A stretch of DNA of 64,000 bases. Source: Balanoglossus misakiensis (taxonomy: Eukaryota; Hemichordata). Each line of letters starts with the position of its first letter. The stretch's first letter is position 1. The position numbers and the translations under genes were made by a program. The notes under the pieces are model-generated. The model saw nothing but the letters and a program-made list of their open reading frames with translations, was not told where the DNA came from and made no database searches. The DNA is taken from contig CM082578.2 in NCBI GenBank assembly GCA_040954595.2, positions 5,022,001 to 5,086,000 of the forward strand, written 5' to 3'. Of this stretch, positions 35,401-46,003 are shown piece after piece.

Positions 35401-38400
35401 GACTTCCAGAAAACAAAACTTCGTGTTTTAAATTATTCTCGGTATATCATTATCCGAACCAACTCTTACTTTCGGCTCCTAAGAAGAAATGTGGTAAGAT
35501 GAAGGTGGAACACTAAAAATAAAGCAAAATCATGCCAACCCCTTTTATCGTCAAACCCAAGAATGCGATTTATAATCGTAACTTGTATTTTTAACCGACC
35601 ATAAGCAAACGCATATACTTTCACTGTTCTTTTCAATTCAATCGTCTTCCAGATGCAGTCACGGCTGACATATGGGTAAGAGACACCGGCGGTCCCTACC
35701 AATTCGGTGACGTGTTGGACGTCGATTTTATTATCTCCACTAGTATGCAAATAGGAGATAGTGCGAACATCTGGATACTGGCCAATCAAGGCCTACAGGT
35801 TTGTTTACACGTTCGTCTTATTATGAAAATGCCAATCGTGAAGGTTTCTCAGGTGGTCAGTACTCGGCGTCTATGATATTTCTATACATTTCTTCCCACA
35901 TGTGCCAAGAAAGGTTTCACCTGGGTATGAATTCGGTTTTTTTTTTACACAAAATGACCATATGAGAATGAACAATGTTTCGGGATTTTAGTTTGTCGAC
36001 ATAATATTGAAACTTACACTAACTCTATACGGGCAAGAAATTCTAATACGCTTCATTACTTCATAATGTTTGAGGCGGCATGTTTGAAAATGCCAAATGC
36101 CTTTCGTGAAACGTCGACAACTCATTTCGACCGCTAACAGAAGCAACACAGTCGCTGGCGTTGTGGGAATGTGTTATGAGGCTTTGAATGATGCGAGGAG
36201 AGCATCCTTAATGTTAGTTACAATTGAGAACCAAATTTAGTTCATATAAGAGGTGGGTGGTCAAATGGAGAAAATGCAATGACATTTTTGAAAAAAATAT
36301 GTATGAATTTTGGATACTGTCTTATTAATGATGATAAGCTGCATTTAGGACCCTCAGCATTTAGGTCATTTACACAGTTGGAAAAATGGTAGTTACTGAC
36401 TGGATTGATTGGTAACAACCATTGTTCGCATGTGTAAAGTTATATTTCATTTTAAATTGTGTTACAGTTGAATCCAATATCACCGATGCAGTATTTCTAT
36501 TGGGATGGATTTGACTCGTGGCTAGAAATCTCAACGGTAAGAGAGTTTACTGTTCCGTCTCTTGCTATCAGGAATTTACTCGCTCGCTCACTCACTCACT
36601 CATTCACTCACTCACTCACTCACTCACTCACCCACCCACCCACCTACCCACCCACTTACTCGCTCGCTCACCCATTGTTTCGTCGAATCGATTAATAATC
36701 ATTCGATTGTATAGAACCGTTGATAATTTAGATGCAAGTACCAATTGCAGCAACGGCCATACTATATTCGACCAATGACTATGCGAGTGAATGGTGTTAA
36801 CCGAATATGAATGTTTCTTGTTCGATAAGGAAGGACATATACATGTAACTGTATGATTAATAAGTAAAACTATTTTAACTGTGGATGGAGTATCTCCGTC
36901 TTTCATATGGTTTAACTTTGCAACAGTGACGCGTGTAAAATGCACCACATCTTCTCATTTTGGCGTCGTCAACAATTTGGTTATTTTCACCACACAGCCG
37001 TCAACTCTGTCCAGCCAGGCTGTGAACGATACTGTGTCTAAGATCACGTACACATCAGCTGACCATTCCAACTGGCAAATAACGGGAGCAATCTCGGCAA
37101 ATATCTCTGGTAAGGTTACCCGTGTTACCGTTAGGCCTAAATGTATGTGTTTATGACTATGATGTCATATCATGACATATTACAGTGAAATACCCGGATG
37201 CGAGGAATTTGCAATGGTAGTGGCAGTGTAGGAAGTATTATGTGTGTTTTTTTGTCTTGTGTGAGTACCCATAGTCGTGTGAGAACCAGACAAGAACTGG
37301 ATGTACATGCATGTACATGTAGTACCTTTGGTCATCTTTACACAGAAGTGGTGGGTACCCCACTACCCCCTCATCTGAAAAATCGTTTTTCAACAGTTGA
37401 CTTGTTAAAATAAAACGATGTTTTAGTCCCTGTGTGTACACGGTTTATTTGTAATATTAAAATGAGCATACATGTACTGCTGTATGAAGTCAGCTGAAGA
37501 TCGTGCAAAAGTGAAATCTCATTTGAAAGGCCAGATCTCACCGAATCAATATATTTAGTGTATGCTGCTTTTGTTTACTAGTTTTTCTCCTTTTTATTAA
37601 CAATTTTGCATTTCATCTGGCACAATAGCTGATGTACACTCTGGGCAAAAGCTGTTTCTATGGATACGCTGTGAGGTTGGATCAACTCCATCATACTGTG
37701 AAAACCAAACTGACTCATTCGATATCGAATCACCGCATTTTGATTTCTACTGGGACCAAGTATCCGCGGACGGAAGAAAATATGCTGCTGTTGGTGACGT
37801 CATCAACGCTACCTTAGTGATGTCGTTTCCCGCAGTGACGGTGGATTCGCTGTCTGTTATGTTTCAAATGCCTTCGACCTCTGACCCCGAAACTCCCCAG
37901 ATGACTGTCATCGACGCCGCTGTGACACAAGTGGGAGGACATGTTCCCTGTGGTTATAACTGCTTCAACGACGGCTGGATCTACGATTTCAGTTCAGTCA
38001 TTACTGAGAAGGATATCGTTTCAACTTCGGTCGACACTTCTTTTCAAATTGCTGGTGGAAACGTTGGCAACGACGAAAACAGGGCGGTGTTCAGTCTGCG
38101 GCTGCGGATGGAGGATGGCCGCAACGCTACAAACGGCTCGCAAATCTGGGTGCTTGGTGGCGTCCTCTTGGAAGAATCTCGTGTTTGGGTCGGGCAGATA
38201 CCAGTCACTCTACTCGTTGATGGCGATCGTCAACCCAAATTAGATTACTCTATTGCCATGCCAACGTTGTCACCACTTGAAGAAAGGTAAGTGTAACACA
38301 TGCAAGTTGGATGCAAATCGAGAGAAATGCTGTCAGTGGTATATTTCACCAATAAGAGGCATTTACCTTTCTGATTGTTTTGGTAAGCGCCAAAATTTGT

Positions 38401-40192
38401 TTTTCTAAGCATATCCTTCCATTGTTAGTAAAGCTTGTTAAGCGAAACACTGCAGTTGCCTTAAATATACATGTATATCTGACACTTGAAATGTCTGTCA
38501 AAATCACGCATAAAACCTGCTAGATGTTGAAGTGATTTTCATTTATTTCGCCAGTGGTACGGTGGAACTCTGCGCCCAAGTTTGGCACTACACGGAGGAA
38601 TCCTATGCCTGGAACACAAAACTGACCGTTATATCATCTCCAATGGTCCAGTTTTCTCGCCTTAACAGCTACAACCAAGTAACCATGGCAACGTCTCCAG
38701 AGATCACACGTAAAACGATGACATTGACAGAAATTACGGTACGTTTGAAAATATTTTCGATCCGTTGTCAAGGTGAGACGAATATAACTCATGTCGGCCT
38801 AGGTACATTGTAAACTACAACACTTTCGACGTAAATGATATATTTATTTGATCTATTTCAAAGCTGGGCACCGTCACCTTCTCAACACTTGTAGACCTAT
38901 GCTTTGAATTGGTGATCGGACAGGACAATACAGAGAGTACGCATCAGTTTGTTGGAGCGGCGGAGGTTGTATATACCACCCATAATGCAACAGTGAAAGC
39001 TTTACCTTTGAAAATTATACGCTTTGATTTTACAGCGACAGGCAAGTGGCATATTTATGTCTATAATATTCTCCACGTTAGTTTTATGTTTGTATACACG
39101 TTAGAAAGTTTTCAACTGTCTTTGGTTGATTATTGCTTTGTGTGTGTATTGTACACTGTCTGTGGGTGGATGAAAAATTCCACATAACCTATACATAGTC
39201 AGTATCGACTAGAAATTCCCCGAAAACGTTGTACCTGTGTACAGTTGACTAGAAACAGGTTCTCGGGCGTTCGGGACTGCATGATCCCGTATGTTCAGGA
39301 TACACGTATTCACTTCGAATTTGCATTAGCGCTTTAAGCATTCGACCTGTGCAAAACCATCTGGAGGTAGGGAATGTCCGTAAATGTCAAACAATTCTGG
39401 CTGAGTTTTCAAGGTTTTACTTGTCGTAAAGTTTATGAGAGGGGTGTTTAACATTATGTTGAAATATTAGCGTGTTTTGTCGACAAGCATGCTTGAAAGT
39501 AATTTTGGCGCTATGGTATGTTGAGAGTGTCTGATTGTGACTGTGTTTAATAAACAGCTTTTATTCTTATGCCTTCCCAATGCAAGGCTCTACAAGTGAA
39601 CCTGCAGGTATTTTGCTTAAATTTTTCATAAAACCTAGAAGTACAAATACAAACTGGTAAACTCAAAGAATTGAAATTAGCATTCCAACCAATATCTTAA
39701 AGGCCCATAATTCTTGACGTGGGCATATCTATAAAAATAAACAAGAGTCATAATTATGATCGTTCGATTAATGATTCAACACAAGTAAGACCTAATTTTG
39801 CACTCTTTTTTATTATTTTTCGAAACTTTTTTTTCCATTTTATAACCATTAATGTCATGCGATGAAGAGTTATCACCTGGCAGTTTGCTTATCTTTGAAG
39901 AAGAAGGATTATCGTATCTCTGCACACCAACAACTTCTATTAGGTATGTCGAATTAGGTAGTCTTAATCTTGTTGGTCTCTGTGAAGCTCTCCCCCTGCC
40001 CTTCTGTCTATCTGTCTATCTGTCTGTCTGTGCCTCCCCTCCCTCTCCTGCATGATATTCGCTGTAGAGCTAATAACCACAGGGTACTAATCTCTGAGAT
40101 CCAATTAATCGATTCTCTCTTTTTCCAGATCTGGTAAATGTGTCATTGGTAATATGGATGGAAGATGGAGCAGTAAGTGTTGTTGTTGTTGC

Positions 40193-40245
<53 letters not shown>

Positions 40246-40282
40246 CTGCTGCTTCTGCTGCTGCTGCTGTTGCTGATGGTGG

Positions 40283-40378
<96 letters not shown>

Positions 40379-40409
40379 CGACGACGACGACGATGACGAT
40401 GACGATGAC

Positions 40410-40461
<52 letters not shown>

Positions 40462-43400
40462 TCATTCTTGTTAGAAGTAAAGCTGGAACGAGTGTTTCGT
40501 TTATTATCACAAATGTAAAACAAATACAACATAAAATGTGTACACCTCACATTTTCTTCGCAATTGTCGATTTTTCCAATTTGAAAGGTTTAGATCCCGC
40601 GGTGCATAGATTGTTGGCATGGAATGAAACGAGCGGCGATTTATACGGCGCAATGTATACAGCGAGCAGTGACATTTCGGCGTACCTGCACAGCGAAGAC
40701 AACGGCAACTCATGGTACACCATACCAGAGCAGCAGTGGGTGACTGTCACTAATCTCCATGGTTACAGATCAATCGATACCTGGATATCTGACGGTGAGC
40801 TTCATAGGGATTCTTTCAAAACACGTGACCAGGGTCTCCTTTTGGCAACAGTGACACTGATCCGCGAAAAACGTGCTCTAACAAAATGGCTTGGTTAGCT
40901 TCATGTATACTAAGGCTCGGAGAGATCTTTTGAACAGGCGTTCCGGGTTTGATTTCTGTGGCGGGCTTGCCGGCGTTTCTTAGTGAGACCATAGACAGAA
41001 CTCTACTTCAACCAAACTCCAACAAGGTTCAACAAAAACTGTAGATAGGATGTGCCAGGTTTGCTTGTAAATCGGGCAGTCAGAAACAAAGGTTTGAGGT
41101 TACACAAATAGAGGTCAGACTGGAACAAAGGCAAGAGACGTGGAGTGGTATAACCATGATAAATATCGGTAAAATCTGTGGAGTTCCCCAGAGCTGGCAG
41201 TATTCATGTTCGTACACGTCCTTACGATTTATATTAAATACATTAAACGCCAATTAAATTTGGTGAAGTTATATTAAATTTATATTTAATTAAGGTCATA
41301 ACACCAACAAATACGTTTATTTACAACTTATCCTACTTTTATAAGTAAAGCTGAGATAATTGGCCGGAATTATGATGTTGGATGCATGCAGCGCCATCTA
41401 TATTGTTATCCGTATGTTCTTTTGAAGTAGAGTACGTCACAGGCAAACACGTGCGCCTACCGAAGACAAGCAAATACTACCCCAGAGAACCGTTTCCAGA
41501 AGAACTGAACACTGATTACGACTGCTCGGCGGACTTATCGTCGATCGACGATTGGTGGCGGATTGATTTGGGTGATAATTATGACGTCTACAAGTTGAAA
41601 GTGCAGGGTGACTGTTCTCGTAAGTCTCTGTTATTTAAAATAGTACCTCAGTTTTACAGTAACTACGTATATGCTAGGTATGATGTCAATTCTTTTTTGG
41701 TGACATCTTGAGTAATTGGAGTGTTAGTACACGGGTTTTGACAGTAATCAGTTTTCGGGGTTCGGGACATACCTACATGTACAATGTATACCTCAATGCA
41801 GTTTTCTAATTCCTTTTAATATTATACACATAGTCGCCACGGCGCTCCCTGACACAGAACTGTGGCGACATTAAATCAAGAAAGGTGCTTTTGCAGTAGG
41901 CAAGGGAACGCGTTAGCCTTGTAATTTGTTTTAATTAGCGGAATTAGAGCTGTTTGAATCATACATACCTTTTGTTGGTGACGAATATTTTTCATTGACA
42001 ATTACAACTTTCGTATGAAGAGTGTTTCTTTCAGTCTGCGCAAGAAATGAAAATACTTTGCCATGTCTCATGTCCGGTTGTTGTTGTTTTTTAAGCAACG
42101 TGGGAACGGTTCTGTCAGATTCTGCACTGAATATACACAGTCATGTACAAATAGTTCTCTGCACTACGCAGGTGATTGGCTACTGCATTCCTCAGCATCG
42201 GTGTTCTACGGCAAGCAGTGTGGGGATTTACTGGATATGGATGAACTCAACCACGATGAAATCACCAGGGAGTGCAGGGTTGGTGACGTGGCGGGAATAG
42301 CGGGACGACATATTGTTGTTCAGCTGACAGGCACGACAATATGTATGAACTTCTGTGAAATCGACGCATACGCAGGTAAAATGGGTCTCAACAGGCATTA
42401 CTCATTCTGACCTCGTATGTAGACACACCTTATATAAGTCAACGTCAAGGGCGTGCATAGTGCTAGCTGGATCAATAGATTAAGTGACAAATCGTTGTAG
42501 GCATGTGCCAGTAAATTCTTCTCACGTGAAAGAAATGCAACATGGCTGCCATTTGGCCATATTCAACCAAATCACGAAACAAAACGACGTGGATATAGAA
42601 ACCATGGTATATTTTATTGTGCCAGGTTTGATCGAATAGTGACTCCATGTATGCATGAAAAATCGCAAAAAGTGGCCCAGGCGACCGTATTTGAATCGCG
42701 GTACAAGTTAAGAAACAAGTTTTCCAGGATTGTCATTGTACCATGTTCGAAACTCACTCAGATCTTGCATGTCGGAGAAATCGCTCCAGACATGGAAACC
42801 GTAACAAAATGGCGCGTGGTAGCCATACTGCGCAGTACAGTGACAGAAATTGACGTATATTTTTGCCAAAACACATTCGCCTTGGACCAAGTTTGAATAA
42901 CCGAGGAATGACTGCGCAGTGGAGCAGGTATATATAAGTCCCCTCGAACGTCTCGGGGTGTGTAACTTGAAAAGTCCTAACTCAACTATATCATCTTCTT
43001 TCAAATATGTACATCCGTACAATTCACGTTCAGTTCCGGGAACTTATTATATTCGTCACTCCATAACATCCAATTGTGGTTTAACAGAAATTGGTGAAGA
43101 ACTGGTCAACGTGGCACTGGGAAAAATGACCAGTCTGAGCAGCGTTGCCTGGAATGGTCAAGGAAGTCGCGTTGTCGATGGCAACAAAGACAGAACCTTT
43201 GCCGGTATGAGTTGCCTCCACACGCGCAAAGAATTCGAACCGCACATTCTGATCGATCTGGGAGATGAGTACACCATTTTGGAAGTGAACATTACAACCC
43301 GTTCACAGAAAACATGTAAATAACTTTTCTCTTTTGTACTTGTCAGACTTTCGTTTTACATCCATAGATACAACACTCTGCTTCAGAACAATCTCATCTA

Positions 43401-45325
43401 ACCGCTTGAAACTACATCTCTTCACCGTTGCATATGGCTTCGCAATGTCATGACGTAAACCCGAAGGTCTTTATATGTTATTAGCATGGTCATTGATTTG
43501 ATATCATATCAGGGGAGTTTTTTACAGCATTCGACATATTTCACGTCCGTATCTACTCAGCCGTTAATTGAACACAGAAACTTGGCCTTATATTTCATCA
43601 TTTCTCTGTGAGTCAGTATTGCATCACCAAAGAGAACCGATAACTATACTGCTGCCACAACGCCACATAGTTCTTGTATCCCGTGATTTGGTTCATTATA
43701 TACGTACAATAACCCCACACTGTGTTCCAGGGAAGCGGTCATACAACATGAGCGCCATCATAGGTGACTATGTAGCCATGCGTGGCGGTTGCAGTCCAGC
43801 TGACCAAATTGACCATGAAGGTAACGCCACGGTCTTTGACTGTGGATCCAGTGGTATCAGGGGGCGGATACTAACACTGCATCACAACGACAATGTGACG
43901 TTGCCAACACAGACATGTGAGGTGAATGCATATGCTAAAGGTATTATAACATTTTCATCGCCTTCCCTAAGGGACCGTTCAGTTTTTACGGCCGGGGGGG
44001 GGGGGCGGCAAAATCCAGGGGGGGGGGTCACTTAAATTTTGAAGTCCACAAGGGGGGGGGGGTCATCTGTTTTTTTTAAACGTTTAAGGGGGGGTCACAT
44101 ACTTTTGCCACCGAACTTTTGCTTTTGAGTCCACAAAATTGCAGTTTCGCGCCCTTTATTTTACAAAATTTTCTAATGTGGGAGGGGGACACCCACCCCC
44201 TACATTCTCTGCCACATTTCATTTTTTGTACCAGGGCAGAGTGCTTGCCACCCCAACCCCTTACCCCACCGATGATAATATTTAACAAAGTGAATACATA
44301 AAGGAGAATAATTGTTTAAACCATTTTGCATAACTGATAGTTTTGCGCTGCATCTTCTATATACTAGAAGTTTTATAAATGATGTCATGACGAAGATGAC
44401 GCCAAATCTTCTAACTTTGAGTGGAGTGGCAAAAAGTAAAATTGGTCCTCCCAAACGTTAAGATAATTTGCTTTTGAGTTCATTAAAATGTAACTTTGCG
44501 CTACATATTTTACAAAATTTTCTTACGTGGGAGAGGGACACCCCCTCCCACACCCACCCCCTCCATTCTTCGCCACATTGCATTTCTTCACTGGTTTGTC
44601 TAGTTTACCAGGGAAGACTTCTTGCCACCCCACCCCTGATGCTTACTTAGTGGAGTGGCAAAATTAAAATTTGTCCTACCTAACATTGAGTTAATTTTGC
44701 TTTTGAGTTCATTAAATTGCAACTTTGAGCACCGTATTTTACAAAATTTTCTTATGTACCCACCCCGGCACTTTTCTTGTTTTACCGATTCTAGCAACTA
44801 TTGTATTGACTTGTCATTTTAATTTGGTCATAGATTTCTTTATTGCAACGATATACTATTATATACTTCAATAATACTTTAAGAAATGTATAATTGGGGT
44901 GTCAGGAGCCTCATTCCCTTTATTGCATACAGTGTACATAGGATCAGGACGGCGAATGTTTTCGGCGTGGGGGGGGTCATCATATTTTTTGGTCTGTCAA
45001 AAGGGGGGTCATCATTTTTTGGTCCTGGGTGAAGGGGGGGGTCTGCCTGATTTTGAGAACCGATGACACAAACTTGCCGCCCCCCCCCCCCTGCCGTAAA
45101 AACTGAACGGTCCCTAACAATTTGAAATTATATTTCGGTCATTCTTTATATTTGACGAGGAAATATGATCTCTGTGAACACTTATTGTATAACTACATTG
45201 TAGAAATCATATGATCATTTTTTTCTTTTTTAAGCATTTTAGCGTTTCCTTTCGTTTTTTAAATACCAGCAATGGTTACCAAGGATGCTTACGTCGTCGG
45301 AGGAACAACTGTCTGTAAGTGGTGA
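32369..45325 (+). CDS. Secreted multidomain protein with two C-terminal fucolectin (FTP) domains (about 15 exons)
   Basis: Exons assigned: 32369-32435, 35653-35798, 36468-36536, possibly 36751-36793, 36927-37109, 37629-38286, 38555-38738, 38864-39041, 39587-39607, 40129-40172, 40588-40794, 41428-41619, 42172-42375, 43088-43315, 43731-43940 and 45270-45325, about 880 residues. The protein starts with a signal peptide (cleavage near TDA). Then follow several hundred residues of beta-rich, N-glycosylation-rich sequence without a family I can name, a segment with an Asp-box (SEDNGNSW), and two FTP/F5-8C-like fucolectin domains. The second of these begins NVALGK, with ILIDLGDEY and VNAYA strands. 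FTP domains bind fucose or other ligands in secreted lectins. Nearly all introns are phase 1. One donor is GC (39042). Joins 36536/36927 and 40172/40588 do not agree in phase without an extra exon or a shifted donor. Confidence 0.75.
33661..33925. repeat. Dispersed repeat family X, copy 1
   Basis: About 265 bases from GGTATACATG to TTTGGCAGCTC align to 59559-59817 in the same orientation with many substitutions. Shared landmarks in order: ATATTAAACGGGTGC, AGCTATCG, CGCCAAGAG, TGACAAACTG, ATGGCTTAATG, TTGGCAGCTC. No terminal repeats or coding capacity were seen. Confidence 0.75.
34429..35206. mobile_element. PIF/Harbinger-type MITE, copy 1 (778 bp)
   Basis: Perfect 22-bp terminal inverted repeats (GGGACCGTTCAGTTTTTACGGC) flanked by TAA on both sides, matching the TWA target duplication of PIF/Harbinger. 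The inside is G-run/C-run rich with two imperfect tandem units (TTTTGAGTTCATTAAAATGCA and similar). No transposase. It lies in intron 1 of the fucolectin gene. Confidence 0.85.
35653..35798 (+). CDS. Fucolectin gene exon 2
   Basis: Joined in phase 1 to exon 1 it gives DAVTADIWVRDTGG and onward, an alternating beta-strand pattern. Donor CAG|GTTTGT, phase 0. No named domain. Confidence 0.75.
36468..36536 (+). CDS. Fucolectin gene exon 3
   Basis: 69 bases, phase 0 to 0, after GTGTTACAG and before GTAAGA. It encodes LNPISPMQYFYWDGFDSWL and a short end. Confidence 0.7.
36581..36672. repeat. (ACTC)n / (ACCC)n microsatellite
   Basis: CGCTCGCTC, about 14 ACTC units and then ACCC units, in the intron after exon 36468-36536. 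Confidence 0.95.
36751..36793 (+). CDS. Fucolectin gene tentative small exon
   Basis: CCAATTGCAG precedes 14 open codons plus one base, ending at a weak GTGTTA donor. It would give the phase 0 to 1 change needed between exons 36468-36536 and 36927-37109. This is the only candidate I found, and the splice sites are poor. Confidence 0.3.
36927..37109 (+). CDS. Fucolectin gene exon 4
   Basis: 183 bases after GCAACAG, ending TCTG|GTAAGG in phase 1. Open only if it receives one base from the previous exon. It encodes beta-rich sequence with NDT and NIS glycosylation sites. Confidence 0.7.
37629..38286 (+). CDS. Fucolectin gene exon 5 (long central exon)
   Basis: 658 bases open in one frame between CACAATAG and AG|GTAAGT. 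Cysteine-poor, with a CGYNCFNDGWIYDF motif and several N-glycosylation sites. The pattern GDVINATLVMSFP then DSLSVMFQMPS suggests an immunoglobulin-like or cadherin-like beta sandwich, but no family is recognised. Confidence 0.8.
38555..38738 (+). CDS. Fucolectin gene exon 6
   Basis: Acceptor TTTCGCCAG, donor GTACGT, phase 2 to 0. Continues the beta-rich repeat (TVELCAQVWHYTEESYAW). Confidence 0.78.
38864..39041 (+). CDS. Fucolectin gene exon 7, ending in a GC donor
   Basis: 178 bases from TTTCAAAG to ACAG|GCAAGT. The GC donor has the otherwise perfect consensus usual for GC-AG introns, and phase 1 matches the next small exon. Confidence 0.7.
39587..39607 (+). CDS. Fucolectin gene microexon (21 bases)
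   Basis: AATGCAAG precedes 21 bases ending CAG|GTATTT, phase 1 to 1. It encodes the flexible linker GSTSEPA. It can be included or skipped without frame change. Confidence 0.5.
40129..40172 (+). CDS. Fucolectin gene exon before the poly-Asp intron
   Basis: After TTTTTCCAG the frame reads DLVNVSLVIWMEDGA, resembling the start of exon 2. The best donor is GTAAGT at 40173 (phase 0). A second GT four bases later (40177) would restore phase with the next exon. Confidence 0.55.
40173..40587 (+). repeat. Intron with (GTT)n and (GAT)n trinucleotide arrays
   Basis: (GTT)n runs from about 40179 to 40274 and (GAT)n from about 40280 to 40460, with a few GAC units. The whole interval is open in the frame that links the two flanking exons. 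A retained intron would encode a Val-rich run followed by a run of about 80 Asp. Confidence 0.85.
40588..40794 (+). CDS. Fucolectin gene exon with Asp-box
   Basis: Encodes LLAWNETSGDLYGAMY and SEDNGNSW, the latter matching the Asp-box pattern S-x-D-x-G-x-x-W seen in sialidase and sortilin-type beta propellers. A single copy does not prove a propeller. Donor GTGAGC, phase 1. Confidence 0.75.
41428..41619 (+). CDS. Fucolectin gene: FTP domain 1, first half
   Basis: Phase 1 exon encoding a segment with DDWWRIDLGDNYDVYKLKV, the W-x-x-D-L-G strand of fucolectin/F5-8C folds. The usual NVA-type opening is diverged. Confidence 0.8.
42172..42375 (+). CDS. Fucolectin gene: FTP domain 1, second half
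   Basis: After CACTACGCAG, phase 1 to 1. Encodes the C-terminal strands, with GRHIVVQLTG and the terminal NFCEIDAYA. Confidence 0.8.
42925..42940 (+). promoter_or_regulatory. TATA-like box inside a fucolectin gene intron
   Basis: GTATATATAAG lies 150 bases before the exon that starts FTP domain 2. It could drive a short transcript with only that domain, but no start codon with a signal peptide is visible in the intervening DNA. Confidence 0.25.
43088..43315 (+). CDS. Fucolectin gene: FTP domain 2, first half
   Basis: Phase 1 to 1. Encodes NVALGKMTSLSS, VVDGNKDRTF, the CLHT turn and ILIDLGDEYTILEVNI, a clear match to the fucolectin consensus order. Confidence 0.9.
43731..43940 (+). CDS. Fucolectin gene: FTP domain 2, second half
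   Basis: After GTGTTCCAG, phase 1 to 1. Ends with the CEVNAYA terminal strand, parallel to the CEIDAYA of domain 1. Confidence 0.88.
43971..45114. mobile_element. PIF/Harbinger-type MITE, copy 2 (1144 bp)
   Basis: Same 22-bp terminal inverted repeats and TAA flanks as the copy at 34429-35206, in the same orientation. It has three internal units instead of two plus an unrelated stretch near 44270-44410. It lies in the last intron of the fucolectin gene. Confidence 0.85.
45270..45325 (+). CDS. Fucolectin gene last exon
   Basis: After AATACCAG, 18 codons end TTVCKW and TGA at 45323-45325. A perfect donor GTAAGT at 45315 (phase 1) could instead continue to a further exon, which I do not see. 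Confidence 0.6.
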
Positions 45326-45675
45326 AGAAGACGTGGTCGACTCCAGACATCGTCGAAAATGTCGCGTGTCCTTGCCAATTAACCAGTCATACATAGATTA
45401 CGCCTGTGATTCGAGCGAGCGTTATAGACCGTGACAGCGTACTTCGTGTGGGTCAGTCTAGTAAGTTGACGCGATTTTTACAGCCATTCCTCGACCTTCA
45501 ATCAAACGTAGTGACCCAGTTTCACGCCTTACACATTTTACTCATACACCGAAATCGTTGAGATCACTATGAAAGCGCATGCGGTGCGCTGCGATGAAGG
45601 AAAAGTGACCTTAAATTCAGTGTCATTCATCTTTGCCCGAAATGCTCGAGCAATGAGAAGTTGGCATCTCTTGTG

Positions 45676-45777
45676 AGTCTTAGTCTCTTATTCAACTGTA
45701 CTACTTGTTAGTCTTAGTCTCTTATTCAACTGTACTACTTGTTAGTCTTAGTCTCTTATTCAACTGTACTACTTGTT
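45676..45777. repeat. 34-bp tandem repeat, three perfect copies
   Basis: The unit AGTCTTAGTCTCTTATTCAA and 14 more bases repeats at 45676, 45710 and 45744 without differences. It lies in the predicted 3' UTR of the fucolectin gene, so the array is probably young. Confidence 0.95.
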
Positions 45778-45997
45778 ATAGTGTTGTTAATCATTTGACA
45801 GGGTGACAAGTTGCAACTTATCCAGTACCAACATTTGTTACCGACAAACGGACACTCTACCTGAACGTGCACACCCTGACCCATTACTTTACGTTTATCT
45901 TCGTCCAATAGCAACGGCTGTTATATGGTGACCTGTTTTTGTGATAGATTTAAGTGGCGACAACTTTTCCTAATGGTATTAAAAAGACTTGTATTCA

Positions 45998-46003
45998 AAT
46001 AAA
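45998..46003 (+). terminator. Candidate polyadenylation signal of the fucolectin gene
   Basis: AATAAA 673 bases after the stop codon, the first canonical signal in that orientation that I noticed. Confidence 0.35.

Noticed and set aside
40140-40515. Poly-Ser, poly-Ile and poly-Met open frames in the (GAT)n tract
   Set aside because: These are other-frame and antisense readings of the trinucleotide array. Only the plus-strand Asp frame links to exons.
42022-42171. Candidate exon starting after TTTCAG at 42033
   Set aside because: The FTP domain joins in phase directly from 41619 to 42172. Including this segment would insert unrelated cysteine-rich residues.
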